A stretch of DNA of 64,000 nt from Serratia proteamaculans_D (GCF_049959315.1 NZ_CP188201.1), one strand, 5' to 3'. Positions 50,513-60,631 are shown, counted from the stretch's first letter. The notes: generated by a model from the letters alone, not told the origin. Translations and numbers: made by a program.

Positions 50513-53392
50513 TTATTCGTATTCGCTCATCGGCACGCAGGAACAGAACAGGTTACGGTCGCCGTACACGTCATCCAGACGCTTGACGCTCGGCCAGTAT
50601 TTGTTCTCGCGTACACCGGCGATAGGGAAGACTGCCAGCTCGCGGCTGTAAGCATGCTGCCAATCGCTGACCAGCTCTGCCTGAATGTGCGGCGCGTTCA
50701 CCAATGGGTTATCTTCCAGTGGCCATTCACCTTTCGCCACCCGATCAATCTCGCCGCGGATAGCCAGCATCGCATCGATAAAGCGATCCAGTTCTACTTT
50801 GCTTTCCGATTCGGTTGGCTCAACCATCAACGTACCCGCTACCGGGAACGACATGGTTGGCGCATGGAAACCGTAGTCGATCAGACGTTTGGCAATATCC
50901 ATTTCGCTGATGCCGGTTTCTTCCTTCAGCGGACGAATGTCGAGAATACATTCATGCGCCACGCGGTGATCGCGACCGGTATACAGCACCGGGTAAGCGT
51001 CTTTCAGACGGGTCGCAATGTAGTTGGCATTAAGAATTGCCACCTGGCTCGCCTGCTTCAGCCCTTCCGCGCCCATCATGCGGATATACATCCAACTGAT
51101 TGGCAAAATTGAAGCGCTGCCGAACGGAGCAGCGGAAACTGCGCCCTGCTCCGTGAGCACCCCATCGATCTGCACTACGCTGTGGCCTGGAACGAAAGGT
51201 GCCAAATGCGCTTTTACGCCGATTGGCCCCATGCCTGGACCGCCGCCGCCGTGCGGGATACAGAAGGTTTTATGCAGGTTAAGGTGTGAGACATCCGCAC
51301 CGATGTAACCTGGGGTAGTGATGCCCACCTGAGCATTCATGTTGGCGCCGTCAAGGTACACCTGGCCGCCAAACTGATGAACGATTTGGCACACTTCACG
51401 GATAGTTTCTTCATACACGCCGTGGGTCGATGGGTAAGTCACCATGATGCAAGACAGTTCTTCGCCCGCTTGCTCAGCCTTGACGCGCAGATCGTGCAGA
51501 TCGATGTTGCCGTTCTTGTCGCAGGCCACCACCACCACGCTCATCCCTGCCATTTGGGCAGAAGCCGGGTTGGTACCGTGTGCGGAGCTTGGGATCAGGC
51601 AGATATGACGGCCGGCTTCATTACGGCTTTCATGGTAATGACGGATTGCCAACAGCCCGGCGTATTCACCCTGCGCGCCTGAGTTCGGCTGCATGCAAAC
51701 CGCGTCGTAACCGGTCAATTGCACCAGCCACTGTGACAACTGGCCGATCATCTGCTGATAGCCTGCAGCCTGTTCTGGTGGGCAGAACGGGTGCAGCTCG
51801 GAGAATTCAGGCCAGGTAATCGGGATCATTTCCGCCGCGGCGTTCAGCTTCATGGTGCAGGAACCTAGCGGGATCATCGCCTGGTTGAGCGCCAAATCCT
51901 TGCGTTCCAGACGGTGCATATACCGCATCATCTCGGTTTCGCTGTGGTAGCTGTTGAATACCGGGTGAGTCAGGATCGGATCCTGACGCAGCATGCCCGC
52001 CGGGATCGACTGACTATTTTTGCTCACCGCCACGTCGAGTGCGTCGATGTCCAGACCGTGATCGTCGCCCGCCAGTAAGGCGAACAGCGTCTGCACGTCT
52101 TCACGTGAGGTGGCTTCGTCCAGCGTGATGCCCACCGCACCGTGAATGTCGGTACGCAGGTTGATGCCAAAGCTCAACGCACGCTCCAGCACCGCGGCCT
52201 TGTCTTTCACTTCCACCGTCAGGGTGTCGAACCAGGTTTTGTGGCGCAATTGCAGACCGGCCTGCTGCAGCCCGGCAGCCAGAATGTCGGTCAGGCGATG
52301 GATACGCCCGGCAATGCGCTGCAGGCCCTGCGGACCATGGTACACCGCATACAGGCTGGCGATGTTGGCCAGCAGCACCTGCGAAGTACAGATATTCGAG
52401 TTGGCTTTTTCGCGACGGATATGTTGCTCGCGGGTTTGCATCGCCATGCGCAGCGCGGTGTTGCCGGCAGCATCGCGTGAAACGCCGATGATGCGACCCG
52501 GCATCGAACGTTTGAATTCGTCACGGCAGGCGAAGAAGGCGGCGTGTGGGCCACCGTAGCCCATCGGCACGCCAAAGCGCTGCGCGGAGCCGAATACCAC
52601 GTCGGCGCCCTGTTTACCCGGTGCGGTCAACAGCACCAGAGCCATAATGTCGGCAGCCACGCTGGTACCGATTTTACGGTTTTTCAGTTCGGCCAGCAGT
52701 GCGCTGTAATCGTGCAATTCGCCGGTAGTGCCAACCTGTTGCAGCAGCACACCAAACACGCCCTGCAGTTCCAGCACCTTCTCGGCTTTATCGACAATCA
52801 CTTCAAAACCGAAGGTGGCGGCGCGGGTGCGTACTACGTCCAGCGTCTGCGGATGTACGTCGTCAGCCACGAAGAAACGGTTGGCGTCTTTCAGCTTGCT
52901 GGCGCGTTTGGCCAACGCCATCGCTTCGGCTGCCGCGGTGGCTTCGTCCAGCAATGAAGCGGAGGCCAGATCCAGACCGGTCAGATCGAGAGTCACAGTC
53001 TGGAAGTTCAACAGCGCCTCAAGACGGCCCTGCGACACTTCTGGCTGATAAGGGGTATAAGCGGTGTACCAGCCTGGGTTTTCCAGCATGTTGCGCAGGA
53101 TCACCGGCGGCGTCAGCACCGCGCTGTAGCCCATACCGATATAGGATTTGTAGCGCTGATTCTGCGAGGCAATCGCCTTCAGTTCGGCCAGCGCCTGATG
53201 TTCAGTGGCCGCATCGCCTACCGGCGGCGGCGCAGGCAGTTGAATGTCTGCCGGCACAATCTGTTGGATCAGCGCGCTGAGTGAGCGTGCGCCCACCGCT
53301 TCCAGCAACTGCTGCTGTTGCTGCGCAGAAGAGCCGATGTGGCGTTCGATGAACGCTTCGCTGTGTTCAAGTTGGCTGAGTGTCTGAGTCAT
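50513..53392 (-). CDS. gcvP: Glycine dehydrogenase (decarboxylating), P protein
   Basis: 959 residues, the standard full-length PLP enzyme made of two duplicated halves. PLP is bound by the Lys in NLHKTFCIPHGGGGPG (around residue 708). It decarboxylates glycine and transfers the aminomethyl group to lipoyl-GcvH. Last gene of gcvT-gcvH-gcvP; an intercistronic hairpin separates it from gcvH. Confidence 0.98.
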   Translation of the reverse strand: MTQTLSQLEHSEAFIERHIGSSAQQQQQLLEAVGARSLSALIQQIVPADIQLPAPPPVGDAATEHQALAELKAIASQNQRYKSYIGMGYSAVLTPPVILRNMLENPGWYTAYTPYQPEVSQGRLEALLNFQTVTLDLTGLDLASASLLDEATAAAEAMALAKRASKLKDANRFFVADDVHPQTLDVVRTRAATFGFEVIVDKAEKVLELQGVFGVLLQQVGTTGELHDYSALLAELKNRKIGTSVAADIMALVLLTAPGKQGADVVFGSAQRFGVPMGYGGPHAAFFACRDEFKRSMPGRIIGVSRDAAGNTALRMAMQTREQHIRREKANSNICTSQVLLANIASLYAVYHGPQGLQRIAGRIHRLTDILAAGLQQAGLQLRHKTWFDTLTVEVKDKAAVLERALSFGINLRTDIHGAVGITLDEATSREDVQTLFALLAGDDHGLDIDALDVAVSKNSQSIPAGMLRQDPILTHPVFNSYHSETEMMRYMHRLERKDLALNQAMIPLGSCTMKLNAAAEMIPITWPEFSELHPFCPPEQAAGYQQMIGQLSQWLVQLTGYDAVCMQPNSGAQGEYAGLLAIRHYHESRNEAGRHICLIPSSAHGTNPASAQMAGMSVVVVACDKNGNIDLHDLRVKAEQAGEELSCIMVTYPSTHGVYEETIREVCQIVHQFGGQVYLDGANMNAQVGITTPGYIGADVSHLNLHKTFCIPHGGGGPGMGPIGVKAHLAPFVPGHSVVQIDGVLTEQGAVSAAPFGSASILPISWMYIRMMGAEGLKQASQVAILNANYIATRLKDAYPVLYTGRDHRVAHECILDIRPLKEETGISEMDIAKRLIDYGFHAPTMSFPVAGTLMVEPTESESKVELDRFIDAMLAIRGEIDRVAKGEWPLEDNPLVNAPHIQAELVSDWQHAYSRELAVFPIAGVRENKYWPSVKRLDDVYGDRNLFCSCVPMSEYE

Positions 53393-53448
53393 TGCTACAA
53401 ATTCCTGAATGCTTACGGGGTACGGGATATAGCTTGATCTATAACTAA

Positions 53449-53477
53449 AACGCCCCGGCCAATCGGCCTGGGGCGTT
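53449..53477 (-). terminator. Intercistronic hairpin between gcvH and gcvP
   Basis: AACGCCCC-GGCC (53449-53460) pairs with GGCC-T-GGGGCGTT (53465-53477), a 12-bp stem with one bulged T and loop AATC, followed on the minus strand by TTTTAG. It looks like a partial terminator or attenuator inside the operon. Confidence 0.6.
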
Positions 53478-53484
53478 GCAACGC

Positions 53485-53871
53485 TTACTCGTCGATAGAA
53501 GCCTGATACGCACCGGCATCCAGCAGATTGCCCAGTTCGGCACTGTCGGAAGCCTTGATGCGGAACAGCCAGCCTTCACCGTACGGATCGCTGTTGACCA
53601 GCTCCGGGGAGCTTTCCAGCGCATCGTTGGCGGCGATGATTTCGCCACTGATTGGCGCATAGATATCGGAAGCGGCTTTCACCGATTCCGCTACTGCGCA
53701 GTCTTCGCCGGCGTTAACAGCGGTGCCCACGTCAGGCAGATCGACAAACACCATATCGCCCAGCAGTTCCTGCGCGTGTTCGGTAATACCTACCACGTAT
53801 TCGCCATTACCTGCATCGCGCACCCACTCATGGGAAGATGCGTATTTCAATTCTGTTGGCACATTGCTCAT
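53485..53871 (-). CDS. gcvH: Glycine cleavage system H protein
   Basis: 128 residues. The lipoyl-lysine is Lys65 (ESVKAASDIYAPISGE), the swinging arm that carries the aminomethyl group between GcvP, GcvT and lipoamide dehydrogenase. Length and sequence match E. coli GcvH. Lies between gcvT (45 bp) and gcvP (92 bp). Confidence 0.98.
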   Translation of the reverse strand: MSNVPTELKYASSHEWVRDAGNGEYVVGITEHAQELLGDMVFVDLPDVGTAVNAGEDCAVAESVKAASDIYAPISGEIIAANDALESSPELVNSDPYGEGWLFRIKASDSAELGNLLDAGAYQASIDE

Positions 53872-53916
53872 CGCCAGCTACTCCTTCGAAGAAATAAAGA
53901 ATCAATAAACAAAAAA

Positions 53917-55014
53917 TTAGTTAGTCAGTGGCTTACCGGCACGCACAAATCCAGGTTTGGTCACCTTGACCGGCATCTCGCGGTTACGGATCTGTACGAT
54001 GGCCTGCTCACCGATACCGGCGGGCACGCGAGCCAGGGCAATACTGAAGCCCAGGGTCGGTGAGAACGAACCACTGGTGATAATCCCTTCATGCGTCTGA
54101 CCTGCTTCATCGGTGAATCGCACCGGCAGCTCATTACGTAATACGCCTTTTTCCGTCATGATCAAGCCGACCAGTTGTTCGGTGCCCACTTCACGCTGTT
54201 TTTCCAGCGCTTCACGGCCGATAAACTGACGGTCTTCCGGCAGCCAGGCAATGGTCCAGCCCATGTTGGCGGCCAGCGGCGAAATACCTTCGTCCATTTC
54301 TTGCCCGTACAGGTTCATGCCCGCTTCCAGACGCAGGGTGTCGCGAGCGCCCAGACCGGCCGGCTTCACGCCCGCTGCCAGCAGTTTCTGCCAGAAATCG
54401 ACCACCTGCTCTTTCGGCAGGGCGATTTCATAACCCGCTTCGCCGGTATAACCGGTGGTGGCGATAAACAGATCCCCGGCCTGTACGCCGAAGAAGGGCT
54501 TCATGCCTTCAACCGCGCTTTTTTGTTCCGGGGTAAATAAGGTGGCGGCACGTTCTTTGGCCTGTGGGCCCTGCACCGCAACCAGCGCCAGATCGTCACG
54601 CACCGTCAGGGCTACGCCGTAAGGGGCTGCGTGTTCTTCGATCCAGGCCAGGTCTTTGTCGCGCGTGGCGGAGTTCACCACCAGGCGGAAATAGTCTTCG
54701 GTAAGGAAGTAAACAATCAGGTCGTCAATCACGCCGCCGGACGCATTCAGCATACCGGTGTACAGCGCTTTGCCAGGTTGAGTGAGCTTGGCGACGTCGT
54801 TCGCCAGCAGGTAACGCAGGAACTCGCGGGTACGAGCACCGCGCAGATCCACAATGGTCATATGGGAGACGTCGAACATACCGGCATCCTGACGCACGGC
54901 GTGGTGCTCATCGATCTGGGAGCCGTAATGCAGCGGCATCATCCAGCCATGAAAATCTACCATGCGCGCACCGCACGCCACGTGCTGGTCGTACAGTGGG
55001 GTTTGCTTTGCCAT
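53917..55014 (-). CDS. gcvT: Glycine cleavage system T protein (aminomethyltransferase)
   Basis: 365 residues. Releases ammonia from aminomethyl-lipoyl-GcvH and forms 5,10-methylene-tetrahydrofolate. The start MAKQTPLYDQHVACGARMVD and FHGWMMPLHYGSQIDEHHAV are near identical to E. coli; the folate-binding Asp lies in VSHMTIVDLRG. The open frame runs on to 55314, but GAGGGA places the start at 55014. First gene of the gcv operon. Confidence 0.98.
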   Translation of the reverse strand: MAKQTPLYDQHVACGARMVDFHGWMMPLHYGSQIDEHHAVRQDAGMFDVSHMTIVDLRGARTREFLRYLLANDVAKLTQPGKALYTGMLNASGGVIDDLIVYFLTEDYFRLVVNSATRDKDLAWIEEHAAPYGVALTVRDDLALVAVQGPQAKERAATLFTPEQKSAVEGMKPFFGVQAGDLFIATTGYTGEAGYEIALPKEQVVDFWQKLLAAGVKPAGLGARDTLRLEAGMNLYGQEMDEGISPLAANMGWTIAWLPEDRQFIGREALEKQREVGTEQLVGLIMTEKGVLRNELPVRFTDEAGQTHEGIITSGSFSPTLGFSIALARVPAGIGEQAIVQIRNREMPVKVTKPGFVRAGKPLTN

Positions 55015-55526
55015 CTTTTCCCTCATTTCACTCAGAAGCTGAAGATAGGGTGCTGCTACGCAATACATCAGATAATGGCTCGCGGCCGGATTGCGTGGCG
55101 CACTGACTGCCCAACAGAAACGCTGCGCCGAACGTGCAAAAACTGCGGCTAACCGCCGCGACGCAAACGATACCTTTGTCCTGACGTTATCACCGAACGA
55201 CCCCATTAACCATAAGTTAAAATAGGCTTGGCGTCGCTCAGGGCCAGTAAAATGCCGGGCTAGTGTGCAGAGTTTTTGACTGGAAAAATGCGCTTTAAGG
55301 CACAAAACCAACAATTAAAGCACCAAAAATCCGAAGTTATATAACAAACCCACGGCCGGATGCGGAATTTCGACTTTTGATAACCGAACATGGAATTAGA
55401 AAAAGTAATGATAAAACCAGCCTGAAATTAGATTTTTTCAAATGAAGGGTTTTATAAGGAAAAGCTATGGGTATCAGACGCAGGACTGCGCCTTAGGGAT
55501 AGAGGTCAATTCGGGGAAAATAAGGC
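55015..55526. other. Regulatory region upstream of gcvT
   Basis: About 510 bp between ubiI and gcvT with no ORF I accept. In enterobacteria this region binds GcvA, Lrp and PurR; here I cannot place those sites with confidence. I looked for a tandem glycine riboswitch and saw no convincing one. Confidence 0.5.
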
Positions 55527-55548
55527 AGAGAGGCCTGACGACCTCTCT
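55527..55548 (-). terminator. Terminator after ubiI
   Basis: AGAGAGG (55527-55533) pairs with CCTCTCT (55542-55548), followed on the minus strand by a T-rich GCCTTATTTT. It lies about 10 bp after the ubiI stop. Confidence 0.65.
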
Positions 55549-55558
55549 CAGACAGCAG

Positions 55559-56761
55559 TCAGGCCAGCCACTCCGGCAGGTCATTGAGGCCCATCGCCTG
55601 GCGCACCAACCTGGGCTTCACGCCCGGCAGGCTATCGGCCAGGCGTAGCCCGACATCACGCAGCAGCTTCTTCGCCGGATGGTTGCCATCAAACAGTTCG
55701 CGGAACCCCTGCATGCTGGCCAGCATCACCGCCGCGCCGTGTTTGCGGCGACGCTCGTAGCGACGCAGATACAGATGTTGGCCAATATCCTTGCCCTGGC
55801 GTTGCAAACGGCGCAGTTCGGCGATCAACTCGGCGGCGTCCATAAAGCCCAGATTCACCCCTTGCCCCGCCAGCGGGTGCACGGTATGTGCTGCATCGCC
55901 TACCAACGCCAACCGGTGTGCGGCAAAGCTGCGGGCGTAACGCCCGGTCAGTGGGAAGGTCTGACGTTCACTTTCCACCGTACAGGCACCTAGGCGTAGG
56001 TCAAAAGCCATCGCCAGCTCGCGGTTAAACTGCTCCGGCTCCAGTTGCTTGAGGCGCTCCGCCTCCTCCGGCGCCACCGACCAGACGATCGAGCTTAAAT
56101 GCGGATCGCTGAACGGCAGAAACGCCAGAATGCCATCACCGTGGAACACCTGTCGCGCCGTCGCCAAATGTGGTTCTTCAGTGCGGATGGTAGCCACCAG
56201 TGCATGGTGGCGGTAATCCCAGAAGGTTAGCGGGATATCGGCATGCTGACGCAGCCAGGAATGGGCACCGTCGGCCCCAATCACCAACCGGGCAGTCAGC
56301 ATGCGGCCATCTTCCAGGGTGATAAAAGCGTCGTTTTCGCCCCAGGCTACCTGCTTGAGCGCCGCCGGGGTGATCAGCGTGACGTCGCTCAGGCTTTCCG
56401 CCCGTTTCCACAACGCCTGCTGGATCACCGAGTTCTCGATGATATGACCGAGATGGCTGAAGCCGCACTCGTCGCCACGAAAGGCTATTTTGCCGAAGCT
56501 ATCGCGATCCCAGACTTCCATCGCGTTATAGGCGCTGGCGCGCAGGTTGAGGATCTCGTCCCACACGCCAATGTGCTGCAGCAGGCGCTCGCTGGCGGCA
56601 TTGATAGCGGAAACGCGCAGTTCCGGCTGTGGTTGCGGCGGCGTCATCTCCGGTTGCTGCTGTTCCAGCACCGCAACGCGCAGACCGCTGCCCTGCAAAC
56701 CACAGGCCAGAGCCAGCCCCACCATACCACCGCCGGCGATAACCACGTCAAATGATTGCAT
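55559..56761 (-). CDS. ubiI: 2-polyprenylphenol 6-hydroxylase UbiI
   Basis: A 400-residue FAD monooxygenase that introduces the C5 hydroxyl in ubiquinone synthesis. FAD-binding loop VVIAGGGMVGLALACGLQGS at the N-terminus, DG motif VIGADGAHSWLRQHADI, and the second FAD motif ALVGDAAHTVHPLAGQGVNL. Length and pairing with ubiH agree with UbiI (formerly VisC). Last gene of ygfB-pepP-ubiH-ubiI. Confidence 0.96.
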   Translation of the reverse strand: MQSFDVVIAGGGMVGLALACGLQGSGLRVAVLEQQQPEMTPPQPQPELRVSAINAASERLLQHIGVWDEILNLRASAYNAMEVWDRDSFGKIAFRGDECGFSHLGHIIENSVIQQALWKRAESLSDVTLITPAALKQVAWGENDAFITLEDGRMLTARLVIGADGAHSWLRQHADIPLTFWDYRHHALVATIRTEEPHLATARQVFHGDGILAFLPFSDPHLSSIVWSVAPEEAERLKQLEPEQFNRELAMAFDLRLGACTVESERQTFPLTGRYARSFAAHRLALVGDAAHTVHPLAGQGVNLGFMDAAELIAELRRLQRQGKDIGQHLYLRRYERRRKHGAAVMLASMQGFRELFDGNHPAKKLLRDVGLRLADSLPGVKPRLVRQAMGLNDLPEWLA

Positions 56762-56844
56762 GCTGCTTAATTTCCTTAAATGACTCGCTGTGCCATTGCC
56801 CAGCGCTTTGGGCGCAGCACGCTACGCCCCTGCTACTACATCGA

Positions 56845-58023
56845 TTAGCGATCTACCCAGCCCAAAGTGCGCTTGGCGAAGGCGTCTCGCACCGCCGGTA
56901 ACCGGGCCATCGCCATCAGGCCCAGATTGCGACCGACCACCAGGGGACCGTAGCTATTGGCGAACAGCCGGATCAAACCGTCCGTCACGCCGATGGTCGC
57001 CTGCTGATCTTGCTGCCGCCGTTGTTGATAACGCCCCAACAGCGCATAGCCACCGGGATCCTCTCCGGCCTGCTGCGCCTCGGCCAGGGTTTCCGCCAGC
57101 GACATCACGTCACGCAGGCCTAAGTTGAACCCCTGCCCGGCAATCGGATGCAGCGTCTGCGCGGCATTGCCCACCAGTGCCAGACGATGGCTGACATGCT
57201 GATTGGCGGTCAGCAGGCTGAGCGGATAGCTGTGACGTTTCCCGGCGCGAAGGATGCGTCCCAGACGCCAGCCAAACGCCTGCTGCAATTCACTGATAAA
57301 ACGTTCGTCGTCCCAGCCGTCAACCTGCTGGCGATCTTCACGCGCATGGCACCACACCAGTGAGCTTCGCCCCTGAGACATCGGCAATAATGCCAGCGGC
57401 CCGTACCGGGTGAAGCGTTCAAAAGCGCGCCCCTGCGGATGCTCGGCGGTGGTGACATTGGCGATGGTAGCAAACTGCGGGTAGTCATTTTGCTGCCACT
57501 GCACATTACAGGCCTGGGCCAGCGCCGAACGCGAGCCGTCGGCCGCCACCAGCAGTTTCCCGCTGATACGCCGGCCGTTATCCAGCAGCACTTCGGCCTG
57601 CTCCGCCGTGCGCACCACATCGACCACTCGGGCCGGACAATGCAGCGTGACGCCGGGCGCCTTGGCCAGCAGAGCAAACAGCCGTTGACCGGCGTCGTGC
57701 AGCTCAATCACCTGCCCCAAGGCGTCGACCTGATAATCCTGCGCGTGCAAATTAACGAACCCGGTGTGGCCGCGATCGCTAACGTGCACCTGGGTGATGG
57801 CCGTCGCACAGTCACGCAGCGCCGGCCAAACGCCGATGCGCGTCAACTGCTGACAGGTGCCCTGTGCCAGGGCAATGGCGCGGGCATCAAATCCCGGATG
57901 GCTGCGGTCGTCCGGTCGGGTCGCTTCGACCAGATCAACCGCCAATCGTCCCTGAGTAAGCGATGAAATGGCCAACGCCAAAGTCGCGCCCGCCATACCG
58001 CCGCCAACGATGATTACACTCAT
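56845..58023 (-). CDS. ubiH: 2-octaprenyl-6-methoxyphenol 4-hydroxylase UbiH
   Basis: A 392-residue FAD monooxygenase of ubiquinone synthesis, homologous to UbiI. FAD loop MSVIIVGGGMAGATLALAI, DG motif VAADGSRSALAQACNVQ and ALVGNAAQTLHPIAGQGFNL. It starts 4 bp after pepP ends, within the conserved operon, and is followed by ubiI after 83 bp. Confidence 0.96.
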   Translation of the reverse strand: MSVIIVGGGMAGATLALAISSLTQGRLAVDLVEATRPDDRSHPGFDARAIALAQGTCQQLTRIGVWPALRDCATAITQVHVSDRGHTGFVNLHAQDYQVDALGQVIELHDAGQRLFALLAKAPGVTLHCPARVVDVVRTAEQAEVLLDNGRRISGKLLVAADGSRSALAQACNVQWQQNDYPQFATIANVTTAEHPQGRAFERFTRYGPLALLPMSQGRSSLVWCHAREDRQQVDGWDDERFISELQQAFGWRLGRILRAGKRHSYPLSLLTANQHVSHRLALVGNAAQTLHPIAGQGFNLGLRDVMSLAETLAEAQQAGEDPGGYALLGRYQQRRQQDQQATIGVTDGLIRLFANSYGPLVVGRNLGLMAMARLPAVRDAFAKRTLGWVDR

Positions 58024-58027
58024 GCTA

Positions 58028-59344
58028 TTACCTTGCCGCCGCCATCAGTGCTTCGATGGCATCAGCGTCTTTCACTACGCTGGCCGTCAGGTTCTCAATG
58101 CCGGTCGCGGTGATCAGGATGTCGTCTTCAATACGAATGCCCATGCCGCGATATTGCTCCGGTACGTCGGCATCCGGCGCAATGTACAGCCCCGGTTCAA
58201 CAGTCAGCACCATGCCCGGCTCCAGCGTACGGTCGCGATCCGGCGTGCCGTAATGGCCGACATCGTGTACATCCAGCCCCAACCAGTGACCAAGGCCGTG
58301 CATATAGAACGGACGATGGGCTTGTTCGGCAATCAACTGTTCTACTTCGCCTTTCAGGATACCCAGCTCTACCATCCCGGTGATCATAATGCGCACGACT
58401 TCATCATTCACCACGCGGATGCTGATGCCCGGTTTGAACATCTCCAGCGCCCGCGTCAGTGACGCCAGCACAATGTCATACACCGCGCGCTGCGGTCGGC
58501 TGAATTTGCCGTTAACCGGGAAAGTACGGGTGATATCACCGGCATAGCCTTTAAACTCACAGCCGGCGTCGATCAACACCAGATCGCCATCGCGCAATTC
58601 GCTTTCGTTCTCGGTGTAATGCAGGATGCAGGCGTTGTCCCCACCGCCGACGATGGTGTTGTAGGACGGAGAACGCGCGCCAAGGCGGGTAAACTCATGA
58701 TGAATTTCCGCCTCCAGCTGATATTCAAACATCCCAGGACGGCATTTTTCCATCGCGCGGGTATGGGCCAGTGCACTGATTTCACCGGCGCGGCGCATGA
58801 TAACCATCTCTTCGGACGACTTGAACAGACGCATTTCATGCAGCCACGGACGCCAGTCGGTCAGGGTCGCCGGTGCCTGAAGGTTCTGACGGAAGCCCTT
58901 GCGTAGCTTGTCCAGCGCGTCGAACAGGATTTGATCGGCATAGGCGTATTGGCCCTGCGCGTGGTAAACCACGTCCAGGCCATTGAGCAACAGGGGCAAT
59001 TGGTCGTTGATTTCACTGAACGGCAGAGCGCGATCCACACCCAGCTTCGCCGGGGCCGCTTCCTGGCCCAGACGGCGGCCAAACCAGGTTTCCGCCGCCA
59101 GATCGCGCACCCGATTGAACAGCACGCTGTGGTTATGCGTCTCGTCACTCTTCACCAGAATCAGCACCGCTTCCGGCTCATTGAAGCCGGTCAGGTACCA
59201 AAAATCGCTGTTCTGACGGTAAGGATATTCAGTATCGGCACTGCGCGTTGCTTCCGGCGCAGAGAAAATAATCGCCGCGCTGGCCGGAGCCATTTTCGCC
59301 AACAGCGCCTGACGGCGGCTGTTGAATTCCTGCTGAGTCATCAC
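58028..59344 (-). CDS. pepP: Xaa-Pro aminopeptidase II
   Basis: A 438-residue cytoplasmic metallopeptidase that removes N-terminal residues before proline. Pita-bread fold C-terminal half with the dinuclear Mn ligands in DAGCEFKGYAGDITRTFP (two Asp), MHGLGHWLGLDVHDVG (His), TVEPGLYI (Glu) and GIRIEDD (Glu). Located between ygfB and ubiH as in E. coli. Confidence 0.97.
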   Translation of the reverse strand: MMTQQEFNSRRQALLAKMAPASAAIIFSAPEATRSADTEYPYRQNSDFWYLTGFNEPEAVLILVKSDETHNHSVLFNRVRDLAAETWFGRRLGQEAAPAKLGVDRALPFSEINDQLPLLLNGLDVVYHAQGQYAYADQILFDALDKLRKGFRQNLQAPATLTDWRPWLHEMRLFKSSEEMVIMRRAGEISALAHTRAMEKCRPGMFEYQLEAEIHHEFTRLGARSPSYNTIVGGGDNACILHYTENESELRDGDLVLIDAGCEFKGYAGDITRTFPVNGKFSRPQRAVYDIVLASLTRALEMFKPGISIRVVNDEVVRIMITGMVELGILKGEVEQLIAEQAHRPFYMHGLGHWLGLDVHDVGHYGTPDRDRTLEPGMVLTVEPGLYIAPDADVPEQYRGMGIRIEDDILITATGIENLTASVVKDADAIEALMAAAR

Positions 59345-59401
59345 CTTCTCCTGAAATCAATCTGCCTGTGCTCACGGCCTTAAGGTCGTGAAATCGGGTA
59401 T

Positions 59402-59980
59402 TTAGTGCAAGGTCGGTTTGGCATTTTCCGGTGCCGTCGGCTTACGGCGGGTAAATTCGGTGTGGCACAAAATGGCCGCCATCCGCACATACTCCACCAC
59501 TTCCTCCAGAGAGTGCTCAAGCTCTTCCTGGTCTTCGTCTTCTTCATAACCGAGTTGGGCGATGTTGCGCAGATCGTCGATCGCCTCACCCACTTCGTCT
59601 TTCACCTGAGCCAGTTTCGGCTGCATCATGCCGAGCCCGAGCAGGAAATGGTTCACCCAACCGCTCAACGCGTCGGCGCGATCAAACACGCTGACCGTCT
59701 CGCCTTCCGGCATCATCAGTTGGAACATGAAATCGTCGTCTTCCAGCGTTTCACGCGTGATTTCATGAAGTTGCTGGAGAGGTTGGCTCAATGCCTGCGG
59801 GAAGGCCACGCCTTCGTTAGTCAGATCGTACACCAGCGACTGCCAGCCGGCGTCGCGGCTGCCACCGCACAGCAGGCCGCTGATCAGGCCGTGCATTTCT
59901 GCTGCGGTCAACGCCACCGCTTGCTGGTTAAGGGCAAGGGTCAAAGATTGGTAACTTGGAAATGTATTCTGTATAGACAT
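59402..59980 (-). CDS. ygfB: UPF0149 family protein YgfB
   Basis: A 192-residue acidic helical protein (UPF0149) ending in a charged C-terminus. Conserved segments: TAAEMHGLISGLLCGGSRDA and FDRADALSGWVNHFLLGLGM. In Pseudomonas a YgfB homologue dampens AmpDh3 expression and beta-lactam resistance; the enterobacterial role is unsettled. First gene of the operon with pepP-ubiH-ubiI and divergent from zapA. Confidence 0.94.
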   Translation of the reverse strand: MSIQNTFPSYQSLTLALNQQAVALTAAEMHGLISGLLCGGSRDAGWQSLVYDLTNEGVAFPQALSQPLQQLHEITRETLEDDDFMFQLMMPEGETVSVFDRADALSGWVNHFLLGLGMMQPKLAQVKDEVGEAIDDLRNIAQLGYEEDEDQEELEHSLEEVVEYVRMAAILCHTEFTRRKPTAPENAKPTLH

Positions 59981-60152
59981 GCGTATTCGTCATCGTTGGC
60001 AGGATAAGTTCGTGTTATGCTACCACCAAGGTCCGTCGCTGTACCAGATAAGCACGACACCTCAGTGGCTAGTTATAATCGTGATGTGTCAGATCTCACA
60101 CACTGCCGGCAGGGAACAAAATGAAGCTAAATACGCATTTTGAAACCCTTTT

Positions 60153-60181
60153 TTGACTGGTAATGTCTGTCGCAGTAGATT
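60153..60181 (+). promoter_or_regulatory. Likely zapA promoter
   Basis: TTGACT (60153-60158), 17-bp spacer, TAGATT (60176-60181), in the 320-bp divergent region between ygfB and zapA. Confidence 0.55.
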
Positions 60182-60301
60182 ACAACCAGGTACTGAAAAA
60201 GGGGTTGTATCTTGGTACCGAGGTATATATAGTGGCGCCCGCTTTAGACGGCCCGGTAGGGGTTGGTTGAGGCTGGCGCGAAATTTAGGCAGGAAGGTGG
60301 C

Positions 60302-60631
60302 ATGTCTGCACAACCAGTAGATATTCAAATTTTTGGTCGCTCTTTAAGAGTCAATTGCCCGCCAGAACAACAAGATGCGTTGAACATGGCAGCGGTCGAT
60401 CTTAACGAACGGTTGCAAGATCTTAAAGTTCGCACTAGAGTCACAAATACTGAGCAGCTCGTTTTCATCGCGGCATTGAATGTTTGTCACGAACTTGCTC
60501 AAGAACGGTTGAAAACCCGTGATTATGCGTCCAATATGGAACAACGCATTCGCATGCTACAACAGACCATTGAACAGGCATTGCTTGAACAGGGTCGCAT
60601 CTCTGAACGTCAGGATGCACAATTCGAATAA
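60302..60631 (+). CDS. zapA: Cell division protein ZapA
   Basis: A 109-residue Z-ring-associated protein that bundles FtsZ filaments. N-terminal FtsZ-binding head (VDIQIFGRSLRVNCPPEQQD) and C-terminal coiled coil (about 60-100; ASNMEQRIRMLQQTIEQALL). AGGAAGG supports ATG 60302; an earlier ATG at 60263 would add 13 residues. Followed by the 6S RNA gene, the conserved zapA-ssrS-ygfA order. Confidence 0.96.
   Translation: MSAQPVDIQIFGRSLRVNCPPEQQDALNMAAVDLNERLQDLKVRTRVTNTEQLVFIAALNVCHELAQERLKTRDYASNMEQRIRMLQQTIEQALLEQGRISERQDAQFE

Noticed and set aside
55015..55526. Glycine riboswitch upstream of gcvT
   Set aside because: Enterobacterial gcv operons use GcvA, GcvB, Lrp and PurR, and I could not find the paired glycine aptamer motifs.
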